Source of the DNA: Filobacillus milosensis
GTDB lineage: Bacteria > Bacillota > Bacilli > Bacillales > Alkalibacillaceae
Direction of reading: 5' to 3'
Length of the DNA: 64,000 nucleotides
Assembly (NCBI RefSeq): GCF_004402015.1
Contig: NZ_SOPW01000002.1
Location: 186,001 to 250,000, forward strand
This document shows, piece by piece, positions 24,209-33,579 of the stretch. Position numbers and translations under genes: made by a program. Positions within the stretch are counted from its first letter, which is position 1. Each line of letters begins with the position of its first letter. Below the pieces are notes generated by a model. That model saw only the letters and a program-made list of their open reading frames with translations, was not told the origin of the DNA and did no database searches.

Positions 24209-25000
24209 TTATTTTTTAAAACAATGATCCATTGCTCTGATTACTGCCCCCCTGAACCCATCTTCTTCTAGTGATGATAGTGCTCTAATGGTTGCCCCAC
24301 CTGGTGTAGTGACTTGATCCTTTAACTCCCCTGGGTGAAGCCCTGTTTCTTTTACCATTTTTGCTGCTCCATAAACAGCCTGGGTCGCTAGTTCATAAGC
24401 GAGCTCTCGAGGGATTCCTTGTTTTACCGCACCATCTGCCATCGCTTCTATGAAAAGGTATACGTATGCTGGAGATGAACCGCTAACTCCAGGTACAGAG
24501 TCCATTAAGCTTTCTTTAACCATCTCAGCTTTTCCGTAACTTGAAAACAATTGTTGTACGTCTTCAATATCTTTTTCTGTTAAATTACTATTTGGACTAT
24601 AAACCGTCATACCTTCACCGACAAAAGCAGGTGTGTTAGGCATCGTCCGCACCACTTTTGTATTTTGAGAAAATAAACTTGCCATTTCCCTTAGTGTGAC
24701 GCCTACCGCAATGGTCACAATAATCGTTTCTTCACGAACCTGGGAGCGAACTTCTTCAATGACGTCTTGATACAGATATGGTTTTACGGCTAGATAAAGA
24801 ATATCGCTTTCTGCTGCAACCTTCTTATTATCTTGCCCCATGTGTATACCAAACTTGTCTGTTACGTAATTAATCGTTTCTTCGGAAACCGCTGTTGCTT
24901 GTATTTGCTCGGGTGAATAGCCACCATAAGTAATCATGCCATTAATAATGGATTGAGCCATTTGACCACAACCAATGAAACCAATTTTTCGGATTGCCAA
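24209..25000 (-). CDS. proC: Pyrroline-5-carboxylate reductase ProC
   Basis: Last enzyme of proline synthesis, reducing pyrroline-5-carboxylate to proline with NAD(P)H. It shows the Rossmann motif KIGFIGCGQMAQSII, the segment VVRTMPNTPAFVGEGMT and the C-terminal signature LKDQVTTPGGATIRALSSLEEDGFRGAVIRA (quoted in part: TTPGGATIRAL). Length 263 is typical. I choose TTG at 25000, 8 bases after AAAGGGG; the GTG at 25009 touches the ribosome site. It is monocistronic between a repeat array and gltD. Proline is a main compatible solute in salt-tolerant Bacillaceae, and glutamate made by the neighbouring gltA-gltD is its precursor. Confidence 0.95.
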   Translation of the reverse strand: MAIRKIGFIGCGQMAQSIINGMITYGGYSPEQIQATAVSEETINYVTDKFGIHMGQDNKKVAAESDILYLAVKPYLYQDVIEEVRSQVREETIIVTIAVGVTLREMASLFSQNTKVVRTMPNTPAFVGEGMTVYSPNSNLTEKDIEDVQQLFSSYGKAEMVKESLMDSVPGVSGSSPAYVYLFIEAMADGAVKQGIPRELAYELATQAVYGAAKMVKETGLHPGELKDQVTTPGGATIRALSSLEEDGFRGAVIRAMDHCFKK

Positions 25001-25140
25001 TCTACACACCCCTTTCGATTTTTAATAATAAATTTTTATTGTTAGAAAAAATTGTTTTACCTATCCTTAAAGAAACAAAACACTCAGTTAAACATTATTT
25101 TAGTCTAAATATAAATTTATCTTGAGTCAATTAGAAAGAA

Positions 25141-25165
25141 AAAATTCCGCACGAGGCGGAATTTT
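25141..25165 (-). terminator. Terminator of the gltA-gltD operon
   Basis: AAAATTCCGC (25141-25150) and GCGGAATTTT (25156-25165) form a perfect 10 bp stem with a 5-base loop; the minus-strand RNA continues with UUUUUUC. It lies just after the gltD stop. Confidence 0.9.
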
Positions 25166-25171
25166 CATGAA

Positions 25172-26659
25172 TTATACGATCTGTTTTGTTTCTTTATCCA
25201 TCAAATAAGCGTGCACTTGTTCTGCTACTTCTCGACCTTCACGAATAGCCCAAACAACTAAACTCTGGCCACGACGCGCATCACCAGCAGCATAAACGCC
25301 TTCTTCAGACGTGCGATAATCTTTTGTCCCATCAACCGTCCAAATACGTCCACGCTCATCGGTTTCAAGCCCAAAGTGTTCTAACACGTCTTGCTCTGGA
25401 CCTAAGAATCCAATCGCAATCAATACTAAATCGGCATTCCACTTCTGCTCAGTTCCAGGAACTTCATTAGTAATGACTTCTCCGTTCTCATAAACTTTTT
25501 CAACATTCATCGTATGAAGAGCCGTTACTTGGCCAGATTCATTTTTTTCAAAACGTTGCGTAAGAACTTCATACTTACGTGGATCCTCGCCTTGAGTCTC
25601 CAAGCCTTCTTTATAACCATAGTCTAACTTAAATGTCATCGGGAACTCCGGCCAAGGATTATCATCCGTACGTTCATCAGGGCTCGCCGGGTGCTTACCA
25701 AACTGAACAACACGTTTGGCTTTTTGGCGTAGCGCAGTTGCTACACAGTCGGCACCCGTGTCACCGCCACCGATCACAATGACATTTTTACCTTCAGCCG
25801 TAATCGGAGTATTCTTAGGATCCGTTTCCAGCGCCTTCGTTGCAGCTGTTAGATAGTCCATAGCAAAATGAATGCCCTTACTATCGCGGTTTTCAATAGG
25901 TGTATCACGCGGATCCTGCGCACCTGTACACATTATCACAGAATCAAAATCCCGCTTCATCTCTTCACGAGTAATGTCTACACCAACTTCAGTGTTACAA
26001 ACAAATTCAATTCCAGACGCTTTCATCACTTTAATTCGGCGGTCAACCGTATCTTTATCCAGCTTCATATTCGGAATACCATACATTAATAAGCCACCTG
26101 GGCGATCATCACGTTCAAACACAGTGACGTGATGTCCCATTTCATTTAACTGATCAGCAGCGGCTAAGCCTGCCGGACCAGAGCCAACAACAGCGACACG
26201 TTTATCAGTTCGGCGCTCCGGCACTTTAGCTTCAACCCAATTATTATCAAACCCACGCTCGATAATTTCGTTTTCAATCGACTTAATGGTTACCGGATCA
26301 TCATTAATCGCCAGTGTGCAAGAGCCTTCACATGGGGCTGGACATACCCGTCCTGTAAACTCTGGAAAGTTATTCGTTTCTTCCAGGTTCCTTAATGCTT
26401 CTTCCCAGTTTTCTTCACTTACAAGCTCATTCCACTCAGGAATAAAGTTATTAACTGGACAGCCGACATAAGCGCCTTCCCATTCAGCTCCTGTATGGCA
26501 AAATGGCGTTCCGCAGTCCATGCAGCGTGAGCTTTGTTCTTTTATTTCTTGGTCATCAAAACGTATCACGTACTCTTCCCAATTTTTAATTCGTTCAACT
26601 GGGTCTTTTACGTCTTGGTCTTTTCGATTATATTCCATAAAACCTGTTAAATATCCCAT
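25172..26659 (-). CDS. gltD: Glutamate synthase (NADPH) small subunit GltD
   Basis: Beta subunit that passes electrons from NADPH through FAD and iron-sulfur clusters to the large subunit. The N-terminal cysteine-rich domain shows CMDCGTPFCH, GCPVNN and CPAPCEGSC. An FAD-binding motif AVVGSGPAGLAAADQL (about residue 155), an NADPH motif NVIVIGGGDTGADCVATALR (about 290) and the final FAD motif GVYAAGDARRGQSLVVWAI follow. Length 495 is typical. It lies 21 bases after the large-subunit gene and is co-transcribed with it; the B. subtilis name is gltB. Confidence 0.95.
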   Translation of the reverse strand: MGYLTGFMEYNRKDQDVKDPVERIKNWEEYVIRFDDQEIKEQSSRCMDCGTPFCHTGAEWEGAYVGCPVNNFIPEWNELVSEENWEEALRNLEETNNFPEFTGRVCPAPCEGSCTLAINDDPVTIKSIENEIIERGFDNNWVEAKVPERRTDKRVAVVGSGPAGLAAADQLNEMGHHVTVFERDDRPGGLLMYGIPNMKLDKDTVDRRIKVMKASGIEFVCNTEVGVDITREEMKRDFDSVIMCTGAQDPRDTPIENRDSKGIHFAMDYLTAATKALETDPKNTPITAEGKNVIVIGGGDTGADCVATALRQKAKRVVQFGKHPASPDERTDDNPWPEFPMTFKLDYGYKEGLETQGEDPRKYEVLTQRFEKNESGQVTALHTMNVEKVYENGEVITNEVPGTEQKWNADLVLIAIGFLGPEQDVLEHFGLETDERGRIWTVDGTKDYRTSEEGVYAAGDARRGQSLVVWAIREGREVAEQVHAYLMDKETKQIV

Positions 26660-26680
26660 GCAATCTCCCTCCTTTACAGT

Positions 26681-29600
26681 TTATTGAACGACTTTATCAT
26701 GCTTCTCGTTGTCTTCTATAGAAAGCATCGTTTTATACTCTTCAGGAATAATTTTAACGAAATGACGAACCTGTTCTTCCCAATGATTCAAAATAAATTT
26801 CGCTCGCTTACTGCCCGTGTACTCTACATGTTTCATTAACATATCTTTTAATTCATTAATTTCATCTGAGTCTTCTAGTTTTTCAAATAAAACAAGTTCT
26901 TTATTACACTTCTTTTTAACGTCTTTAGCTTCAGTTGCCCATACATAAGCGATTCCGCCTGACATACCTGCAGCAAAGTTTTTACCAATACTACCAAGTA
27001 CAGCGACACGACCACCAGTCATATATTCACAACCGTTATCGCCTACACCTTCAACAACAGCATGCGCCCCACTATTACGGACAGCAAAACGTTCACCTGC
27101 TCCTCCGTTAATGTAAGCTTCTCCACTCGTTGCACCGAATAGTGCTACATTACCAATGATGACTTCTTCGATTCGATGTAAAGCGGATGGTAAGTTAGGT
27201 TGGAAAATGAGTTTTCCTCCTGACAAACCTTTACCAACATAGTCGTTTCCATCACCCATTACACGCATCGTTACACCTCTTGGTACAAATGCGCCGAAAC
27301 TTTGACCAGCTGAGCCTGTAAAACGAAGATCAATTGTATCTTCTGGAAGCCCTGCTTCACCATATCGTTTTGATACTTCAAAGCCTAATGTCGTACCAAC
27401 TGTTCGGTTCAAGTTTTCAATCGGTAAATCTAACTGGACCTTTTTACCTTGGGTTAAAGCCGCATCCACTTGCGGGATGATGTCTTCCGTATCCATATAA
27501 TGTTCATCGTACACATTAATCGACGGTCGCTCGTTTTGAACCCAACTTGAATCAACTGTATATAATAAAGGTTTTAAATCTAATTGCTTCGCTTTTTTAT
27601 GAGTATCCTTTTTGTCACTAACTTTAAGCTTATCAGTACGACCGATTAACTCATCTAATGTACGAACGCCAAGTTGCGCCATAATTTCTCGCATTTCTTC
27701 TGCAACAAAACGCATGTAGTTCACGACATGATCAGCACTACCTTCGAATTTTTTACGAAGCTCTGGATTCTGAGTCGCAATACCAACGGGGCATGTATCT
27801 AAGTGACATGCACGCATTAAAATACAACCTAAAATAACCATTGGTGCAGTAGAGAAACCATACTCTTCAGCACCGAGCAATGCTGCTTTAATGACATCTC
27901 GACCGGTCATCAATTTACCGTCTGTTTCTAAACGAACACGCTCACGCAATCCGTTTAAAACTAACGTCTGATGTGCTTCAGCTAAACCTAATTCCCATGG
28001 TAAACCAGCATGACGGATACTTGTTTTGGCCGATGCACCCGTACCACCTTCGTAACCACTAATGAGAATGACGTCAGCCTTACCTTTAGCCACACCAGCT
28101 GCAATCGTACCAACACCCGATTTCGCAACCAGCTTCACATTTAGCCGCGCTTCAGGGTTCGCATGCTTTAAGTCATAAATGAGCTGAGCTAAATCCTCAA
28201 TCGAATAAATATCATGGTGTGGTGGTGGTGAAATTAAACCAACACCAGGCGTTGATTTACGAACTTCAGCAATCCAAGGGTGAACCTTTTTACCTGGCAA
28301 GTGGCCACCTTCACCCGGCTTAGCACCCTGCGCCATTTTAATTTGAACTTCATCCGCATTTGTTAAATAAAAACTTGTGACACCGAAACGACCTGATGCA
28401 ACCTGTTTAATCGCACTTCGTCTGAAGTCACCATTTTCATCAGGCGTAAAGCGGTCCGGGTCTTCCCCACCTTCACCGCTATTACTCTTACCACCAATAC
28501 GGTTCATCGCAATCGCTAGCGTCTCGTGCGCTTCTTGACTCAAGGCACCATAAGACATGGCACCTGTTTTAAATCGTTTAAAAATATTTTCAGCCGGTTC
28601 AACTTCTTCAACCGGGATTGATTTCGAATCATCAAAATTAAAATCTAATAAATCACGTAAATACGTTACTTTTTCACTTTCAACGAGGTCCGAAAATTTC
28701 TCGTACATCGTTTTACTATTCATTCGAGCCGCATGCTGTAACGTGTGGATCGTACGCGGGTTAAACGAGTGGTACTCCCCATCACTACGCCACTGCATGT
28801 CACCACCAGAAGGCAACGTTTTTCGCTCCTGTTTATAGGCCATCTCATGACGCACTAAAGACTCTTCCGCGATTGTCTCTAGATCAACACCACCGATTTT
28901 CGATTGAGTTCCATAGAAATATTTCTCAATCACATCGCTGGCAATACCAATTGCTTCAAATGTTTGCGCGCCACGGTAACTCTGAATCGTCGAAATACCC
29001 ATTTTAGACATGACTTTAACGATTCCTGCCGTTGCCGCCTCACGATAACGCTCGATGGATTTTTCATAAGAAAATTCTTCTACAAACTCATCGTTGACTA
29101 ATTTTTCAATCGCACGGTAAGCTAAATACGGATAAATCATATCAACACCAAAACCGATTAACACAGAGAATTGATGGACATCGCGTGCTTCAGCCGTTTC
29201 TAATAGTATGCTCGCCTTTGTACGCATACCTTTACGCACTAGATAGTGGTGCAATCCACTTGTAACTAATAATGATGGCATAGCCACACGTTCACTAGAT
29301 GTATCACGGTCTGTTAAAACAATCATTGAGACACCCTGATTTATCGCTGTTTCAACACGTTTGAATAATGATTCAAGAGCCGCTTCTATACCATGTGCCC
29401 CTTGTGAAACAGGATACGTAATCGGCACACGTTCAAAACGAAAATCACTTCGACTATTATGAACCACTGCATCAAACTCTTGTTTTTTCAAAATTGGCGT
29501 GTATAAACGAATGCGCTTACAGTGCTCAGGGCCATCGTCTAAGAAATTGTGACGTGGTCCAAGGTAAGAAGTTGTTGATGTAACGCCTTTCTCACGAATC

Positions 29601-31195
29601 GCATCAATCGGCGGGTTCGTTACTTGCGCAAACAACTGCTTAAAGTAATTAAACATAAGCTGCGGCTGTTCCGATAACACCGCAAGTGGCGTGTCATTAC
29701 CCATCGAACCGATTGGATCCTTTTGTTCTGTGACCATTGGCAGGATGTTTTTCATCATCTCTTCTTTTGTATAACCATTAGCCAGCTGGAACTTCAACAG
29801 CTCTTCTTCTGTTACTTCTTCGTTCGCACTGATATCTAAGGATCCTTTTAATTGAACAAGTGAATTATTTAACCAGTCACGATAAGGGAATCTCATCGCA
29901 ATATCGTTCTTTATATCATCATTAAATTTAACTTCATGTTTTTCTAAATCAACAAAAATCATCTCACCTGGTGCTAGACGCCCTTTTTGAACGATTTTTT
30001 CCGGTTCAATATCAACCACACCTACTTCAGATGACAAAACAATTCGGTTATCCTCAGTAATGTAAAAACGCGCTGGACGTAATCCATTACGGTCTAATGA
30101 AGCTCCAATCTGCTTACCATTTGTGTAAGCAATTGCACTTGGACCGTCCCACGGCTCCATAATCGTACTTAAGTACTCAAAGCACGCACGCTCAGGATCT
30201 TTCATTTGTTCGTTTAAGTCCCATGCCTCAGGTACCATCATCATGGCTGTTTGCGACATAGTACGCCCATTCATCACTAAATATTCAAACGCCTGATCAA
30301 GCATACCTGAATCACTCGACGTTTCATCTATAACTGGTAGAAGTTCTTTATGACGATCTCCGTAAACATGCGAAATCGCAGCCGTTTCACGAGCCTTCAT
30401 CCAGTTCACATTACCCGTAATTGTGTTGATCTCACCGTTATGCATAATCATGCGGTTCGGGTGAGCTCGCTCCCATGACGGGAACGTATTCGTACTATAA
30501 CGGGAGTGCACCATACCGAAAGCGGTTTTCGCCATTGGATCTTTTAAATCTAAATAAAATTCATCCATTTGTTCTGGCGCTAACATCCCTTTATAAACAA
30601 TCGTTTCAGAAGAAAGGCTCGCAAAATAAAATGGCCCTTCTTGAAGTTCAGACGTTTCATTCACTCGACGCTCGATTAGGCGACGAATCAAATATAATGA
30701 TTGATTAAAACGCTCAGTTGAAAAAGTATCTTCAGGCTTTTTAATAAAAACCTGCTTAATGAACGGCATCGTCGATTTAGCTGTATCAGAAAGCATCGAT
30801 TCATCAACGGGCACAGTACGCCAGCCGATTAAGTCATGACCCTCAGATTCCATAACATCTTCTATAATCGACTCAGCTGTTAGTCTTAAACGTTCATCTT
30901 GTGGTAAAAATACCATCCCGACAGCGTAATCACCTTGTTGTGGCAGCATCTGATTCCACTGTTTTCTGAATAACTCATCTGGTACTTGCATCATAATTCC
31001 TGCACCGTCACCTGTACTCGGATCTGATCCTCGACCACCACGATGCTCTAAACGGCAGAGAATCGTAATCGCATCTTGGATCATTTGATGAGTTTTTTTA
31101 TGATCTATACTTGCGATAAAACCAATACCACAAGCATCACTTTCCAAAGCCGGGTCATATAACCCTTGTTTTGACGGAAGCCCTGTTCGTATCAT
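26681..31195 (-). CDS. gltA: Glutamate synthase (NADPH) large subunit
   Basis: Alpha subunit (1504 residues) that converts 2-oxoglutarate and glutamine to two glutamates. Domain order: a short propeptide ending before the catalytic Cys of ESDACGIGF (about residue 22), the class II amidotransferase domain to about 430, a central domain, and the FMN-binding synthase domain with AQGAKPGEGGHLPG and GGTGASAKTSIRHAG. The 3Fe-4S cysteines are in CILMRACHLDTCPVG, and the C-terminal beta-helix with repeated Gly motifs (GGRVAVLGSIGKNFAAGMSGG region) closes the protein. It is divergent from gltC with 229 bases between. In B. subtilis this operon is activated by GltC when nitrogen is limiting. Confidence 0.97.
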   Translation of the reverse strand: MIRTGLPSKQGLYDPALESDACGIGFIASIDHKKTHQMIQDAITILCRLEHRGGRGSDPSTGDGAGIMMQVPDELFRKQWNQMLPQQGDYAVGMVFLPQDERLRLTAESIIEDVMESEGHDLIGWRTVPVDESMLSDTAKSTMPFIKQVFIKKPEDTFSTERFNQSLYLIRRLIERRVNETSELQEGPFYFASLSSETIVYKGMLAPEQMDEFYLDLKDPMAKTAFGMVHSRYSTNTFPSWERAHPNRMIMHNGEINTITGNVNWMKARETAAISHVYGDRHKELLPVIDETSSDSGMLDQAFEYLVMNGRTMSQTAMMMVPEAWDLNEQMKDPERACFEYLSTIMEPWDGPSAIAYTNGKQIGASLDRNGLRPARFYITEDNRIVLSSEVGVVDIEPEKIVQKGRLAPGEMIFVDLEKHEVKFNDDIKNDIAMRFPYRDWLNNSLVQLKGSLDISANEEVTEEELLKFQLANGYTKEEMMKNILPMVTEQKDPIGSMGNDTPLAVLSEQPQLMFNYFKQLFAQVTNPPIDAIREKGVTSTTSYLGPRHNFLDDGPEHCKRIRLYTPILKKQEFDAVVHNSRSDFRFERVPITYPVSQGAHGIEAALESLFKRVETAINQGVSMIVLTDRDTSSERVAMPSLLVTSGLHHYLVRKGMRTKASILLETAEARDVHQFSVLIGFGVDMIYPYLAYRAIEKLVNDEFVEEFSYEKSIERYREAATAGIVKVMSKMGISTIQSYRGAQTFEAIGIASDVIEKYFYGTQSKIGGVDLETIAEESLVRHEMAYKQERKTLPSGGDMQWRSDGEYHSFNPRTIHTLQHAARMNSKTMYEKFSDLVESEKVTYLRDLLDFNFDDSKSIPVEEVEPAENIFKRFKTGAMSYGALSQEAHETLAIAMNRIGGKSNSGEGGEDPDRFTPDENGDFRRSAIKQVASGRFGVTSFYLTNADEVQIKMAQGAKPGEGGHLPGKKVHPWIAEVRKSTPGVGLISPPPHHDIYSIEDLAQLIYDLKHANPEARLNVKLVAKSGVGTIAAGVAKGKADVILISGYEGGTGASAKTSIRHAGLPWELGLAEAHQTLVLNGLRERVRLETDGKLMTGRDVIKAALLGAEEYGFSTAPMVILGCILMRACHLDTCPVGIATQNPELRKKFEGSADHVVNYMRFVAEEMREIMAQLGVRTLDELIGRTDKLKVSDKKDTHKKAKQLDLKPLLYTVDSSWVQNERPSINVYDEHYMDTEDIIPQVDAALTQGKKVQLDLPIENLNRTVGTTLGFEVSKRYGEAGLPEDTIDLRFTGSAGQSFGAFVPRGVTMRVMGDGNDYVGKGLSGGKLIFQPNLPSALHRIEEVIIGNVALFGATSGEAYINGGAGERFAVRNSGAHAVVEGVGDNGCEYMTGGRVAVLGSIGKNFAAGMSGGIAYVWATEAKDVKKKCNKELVLFEKLEDSDEINELKDMLMKHVEYTGSKRAKFILNHWEEQVRHFVKIIPEEYKTMLSIEDNEKHDKVVQ

Positions 31196-31385
31196 CTATA
31201 AATCCACCCTTTCTCGTTCATCTCAGTTAAATCTTTATTTAATAAGTACCCATAAATTGTTGTTCCGAATTACTATTAGATTAATTTTATGAACAATTTA
31301 AAAAACTGGTAAAAATGCGACAAGTATCTATTCTAATAGTATGATTTTTCTGTTATGCTATCAATATATATATTCGATAGAATTA

Positions 31386-31400
31386 ATCGCAATTTGAGAT
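31386..31400. promoter_or_regulatory. Candidate GltC-binding dyad between gltA and gltC
   Basis: ATCGCAATTTGAGAT has the T-N11-A layout of LysR-type boxes and is close to the ATCTCATTTTGAGAT dyad that I remember for B. subtilis GltC (two differences). It lies 25-39 bases before the gltC start, a place that suits autoregulation and activation of the divergent gltA. Confidence 0.55.
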
Positions 31401-31424
31401 AGATCGCTTGTGAGGGTTGATATA

Positions 31425-32330
31425 ATGGAGCTCAGACAAATTAAATACTTTATAAAAGTAGCCGAATTGGAACACGTAAGTGAAGCAGCCGCTGAATTAC
31501 ACGTTGCTCAATCTGCAGTCAGCAGACAAATCGCAAATTTGGAAGACGAGCTAGGAGTTAAATTGTTTTTACGCGGAGGACGACGTATTCGTCTTACACC
31601 GGTAGGAAGAATTTTTTTGGAACGCGTAAAAAGCGCTATGTTCGAACTTGATAAAGCTGAACGAGAAATCTACGAATACTTAAACCCTGAGACTGGTACC
31701 ATTCGTCTCGGTTTCCCTACAAGTTTAGCCGCGAAAACCTTACCGAATGTTATCTCAGCTTTCAGAAAAGAACACCCGCAAATTGGGTTTCAACTTGAAC
31801 AAGGAACCGTAAAAGAACTAACGGAAGCAGTTATCCAGGGGCATATCGATATCGCATTCGTTTCCCCTGTTCCATCAGGTGAAGACGAAGTAGAAGGTCA
31901 CATCTTTTTTACTGAAAAAATGATGGCCCTTCTACCAAAACAACACGAACTCGTCCATGAACCCTACTTGAGACTAATACAGTTACGCTACGAACCCTTT
32001 GTCCTGTTCCGACAAGGCTATATCATTCGAGATATTGTGATGAAAGCATGTTCTCAAGTTGGATTCCAACCGAGAATTGCGTTTGAAGGTGAAGATGTCG
32101 ATACTCTCAAAGGTCTCGTATCTGCAGGGTTAGGCGTGAGTCTCCTTCCCGAGATCACATTAAACGATATGCCGATGCGTAACACAAAAGCCATAGAAAT
32201 CATTGAACCTGATGTGACGAGAACAGTGGGAATTATCCTTCCGACGAACCGGGAACTCGCCCCTTCAGAAAAAGTCTTCTTTGAATTTCTACAAAGCTAC
32301 TATGAAAAATTAAATCAATTTGGGTATTAA
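31425..32330 (+). CDS. gltC: LysR-family regulator of glutamate synthase, GltC
   Basis: LysR-type activator, about 301 residues. The N-terminal winged helix-turn-helix reads MELRQIKYFIKVAELEHVSEAAAELHVAQSAVSRQ in effect (key parts EHVSEAA and QSAVSRQ). The effector domain carries GFPTSLAAKTLP, DTLKGLVSAGLGVSLLPE and GIILPTNRELAPSEKVF, which match B. subtilis GltC very closely from memory. I choose the ATG at 31425, 8 bases behind GAGGG; a GTG at 31410 would destroy that ribosome site. It stands divergent to gltA, as in B. subtilis, and ends at a strong terminator. Confidence 0.93.
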   Translation: MELRQIKYFIKVAELEHVSEAAAELHVAQSAVSRQIANLEDELGVKLFLRGGRRIRLTPVGRIFLERVKSAMFELDKAEREIYEYLNPETGTIRLGFPTSLAAKTLPNVISAFRKEHPQIGFQLEQGTVKELTEAVIQGHIDIAFVSPVPSGEDEVEGHIFFTEKMMALLPKQHELVHEPYLRLIQLRYEPFVLFRQGYIIRDIVMKACSQVGFQPRIAFEGEDVDTLKGLVSAGLGVSLLPEITLNDMPMRNTKAIEIIEPDVTRTVGIILPTNRELAPSEKVFFEFLQSYYEKLNQFGY

Positions 32331-32368
32331 AGGTGTGTACTGTTTTATGAAGTACACACCTTTTTTTG
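32331..32368 (+). terminator. Terminator of gltC
   Basis: AGGTGTGTACT (32331-32341) and AGTACACACCT (32351-32361) form a perfect 11 bp stem followed by a run of seven T. It starts at the gltC stop. Confidence 0.92.
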
Positions 32369-32605
32369 TGACGATATTAGAACTTCCATATCATGAGGTA
32401 CATTTTTATTTCTAACTTTATTTCGTTTTAAGCGACTTTTTATTTGATTAAGCGAAAATTTCCCATTATTATTCGAATTTTTACTAAAGTTAATCAAACA
32501 TTATCCCGTTTATTTCTAATTCACACGACCAATCTCATCATAAAAGTATATTTCAATGATTTAGTTCATAGCCCTATTAATCTTCATCAAACTTTTCAAT
32601 AAACA
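32369..32605. other. A+T-rich intergenic stretch without recognised gene
   Basis: About 237 bases between two convergent terminators. I see no coding potential or RNA fold that I would defend. A weak 20-base periodicity (AGCGA at 32431 and 32451, TTCGA near 32472) might be a decayed array of the kind seen elsewhere in the window, but it is too degenerate to call. Confidence 0.4.
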
Positions 32606-32640
32606 CAAAAAACCAGTCATGATATTCACGACTGGTTCTC
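32606..32640 (-). terminator. Terminator of the oligopeptide ABC operon
   Basis: AACCAGTC (32611-32618) and GACTGGTT (32630-32637) form a perfect stem, and the minus-strand RNA runs on into UUUUUUGUG. It lies 20 bases after the last permease stop. Confidence 0.9.
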
Positions 32641-32657
32641 TTAATACTCTACATTTA

Positions 32658-33563
32658 TTAACTTTTCATTTTCGGATCAAGGGCATCTCGTAAACCATCA
32701 CCCATGAGGTTGAACCCTAATACTGTTAACATAATCGCAACCCCAGGGAAAATCATTGTCCACGGCGCATTAACGAGATATTGTTGTGAGTCAGCAAGCA
32801 TCTTACCCCAGTCAACTTTAGGTGACTGGGCACCTAAACCTAGGAAACTCAAAGCAGCAATCTCAATAATTGCAGTAGCGATCGCTAATGTTCCTTGTAC
32901 AATAACAGGGGTGATACTATTTGGAATTATATGTCTAATTAATATCCGACTATCATTCATCCCCACTGCCCGCGCAGCGACAATGTACTCCTCTTCTTTA
33001 ACACTTAATACACGCGAACGGATTAAGCGTCCAAAGTTCGGTATATTAATAATCGCTATCGCAATTAAAGCGTTTCTTAAGCTCGGACCTAGTATCGCCA
33101 CAATCGCGATTGCTAATAGAATACTAGGAAAAGCTAATAATATGTCAAAAATTCTTGAAATTAATGTATCTACCCATCTACCATAATAAGCAGCAACCAC
33201 ACCCAGGAAGCTCCCAATAATAATTGAGCCTAAAACGGCTGAGAAACCTACCGTAAGTGAAATTCTAGCTCCATACATACTCCGCGATAATATGTCCCGA
33301 CCAAAGTCATCCGTTCCTAACCAATGGTCACCAGTTGGAGGTTGTAATCGATTAACTAAATCATTTTTATTATAATCATACGGCATAATCCATGGTGCTA
33401 AAATCGCGACGACTACGAATAGCAATACAATTATCGCACCAATCAAAGCTATTTTATTTTTCTTAAAACTTCGCCAAGCGTCTTTCCATGGCGAGACTGG
33501 TTTTTCAACTTGTTCTTGTATTTTAATTTTCTCTTGTCTTTTTTCTTTTTCTAATGTTGCCAC
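32658..33563 (-). CDS. Peptide ABC transporter permease, OppC/DppC type
   Basis: Second membrane subunit of a dipeptide/oligopeptide-type importer. A cytoplasmic N-terminal tail with the OppC motif SPWKDAWRSFKKNKIALIGA is followed by about six membrane segments. The EAA loop (EYIVAARAVGMNDSRILIRH) and AALSFLGLGAQSPKVDWGKML are typical. I choose GTG at 33563, 8 bases after AAGGGGG and 16 bases after the upstream stop; longer upstream extensions overlap the neighbouring gene and look artificial. It is the last gene of the five-gene operon. Peptide, nickel or sugar substrates cannot be told apart from the permease alone. Confidence 0.92.
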   Translation of the reverse strand: MATLEKEKRQEKIKIQEQVEKPVSPWKDAWRSFKKNKIALIGAIIVLLFVVVAILAPWIMPYDYNKNDLVNRLQPPTGDHWLGTDDFGRDILSRSMYGARISLTVGFSAVLGSIIIGSFLGVVAAYYGRWVDTLISRIFDILLAFPSILLAIAIVAILGPSLRNALIAIAIINIPNFGRLIRSRVLSVKEEEYIVAARAVGMNDSRILIRHIIPNSITPVIVQGTLAIATAIIEIAALSFLGLGAQSPKVDWGKMLADSQQYLVNAPWTMIFPGVAIMLTVLGFNLMGDGLRDALDPKMKS

Positions 33564-33579
33564 GAATACATCCCCCTTC

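Noticed and set aside
32411-32500. Decayed 20 bp repeat in the gltC-permease gap
   Set aside because: Only a few bases recur at 20-base steps in an A+T-rich stretch; this is within chance.
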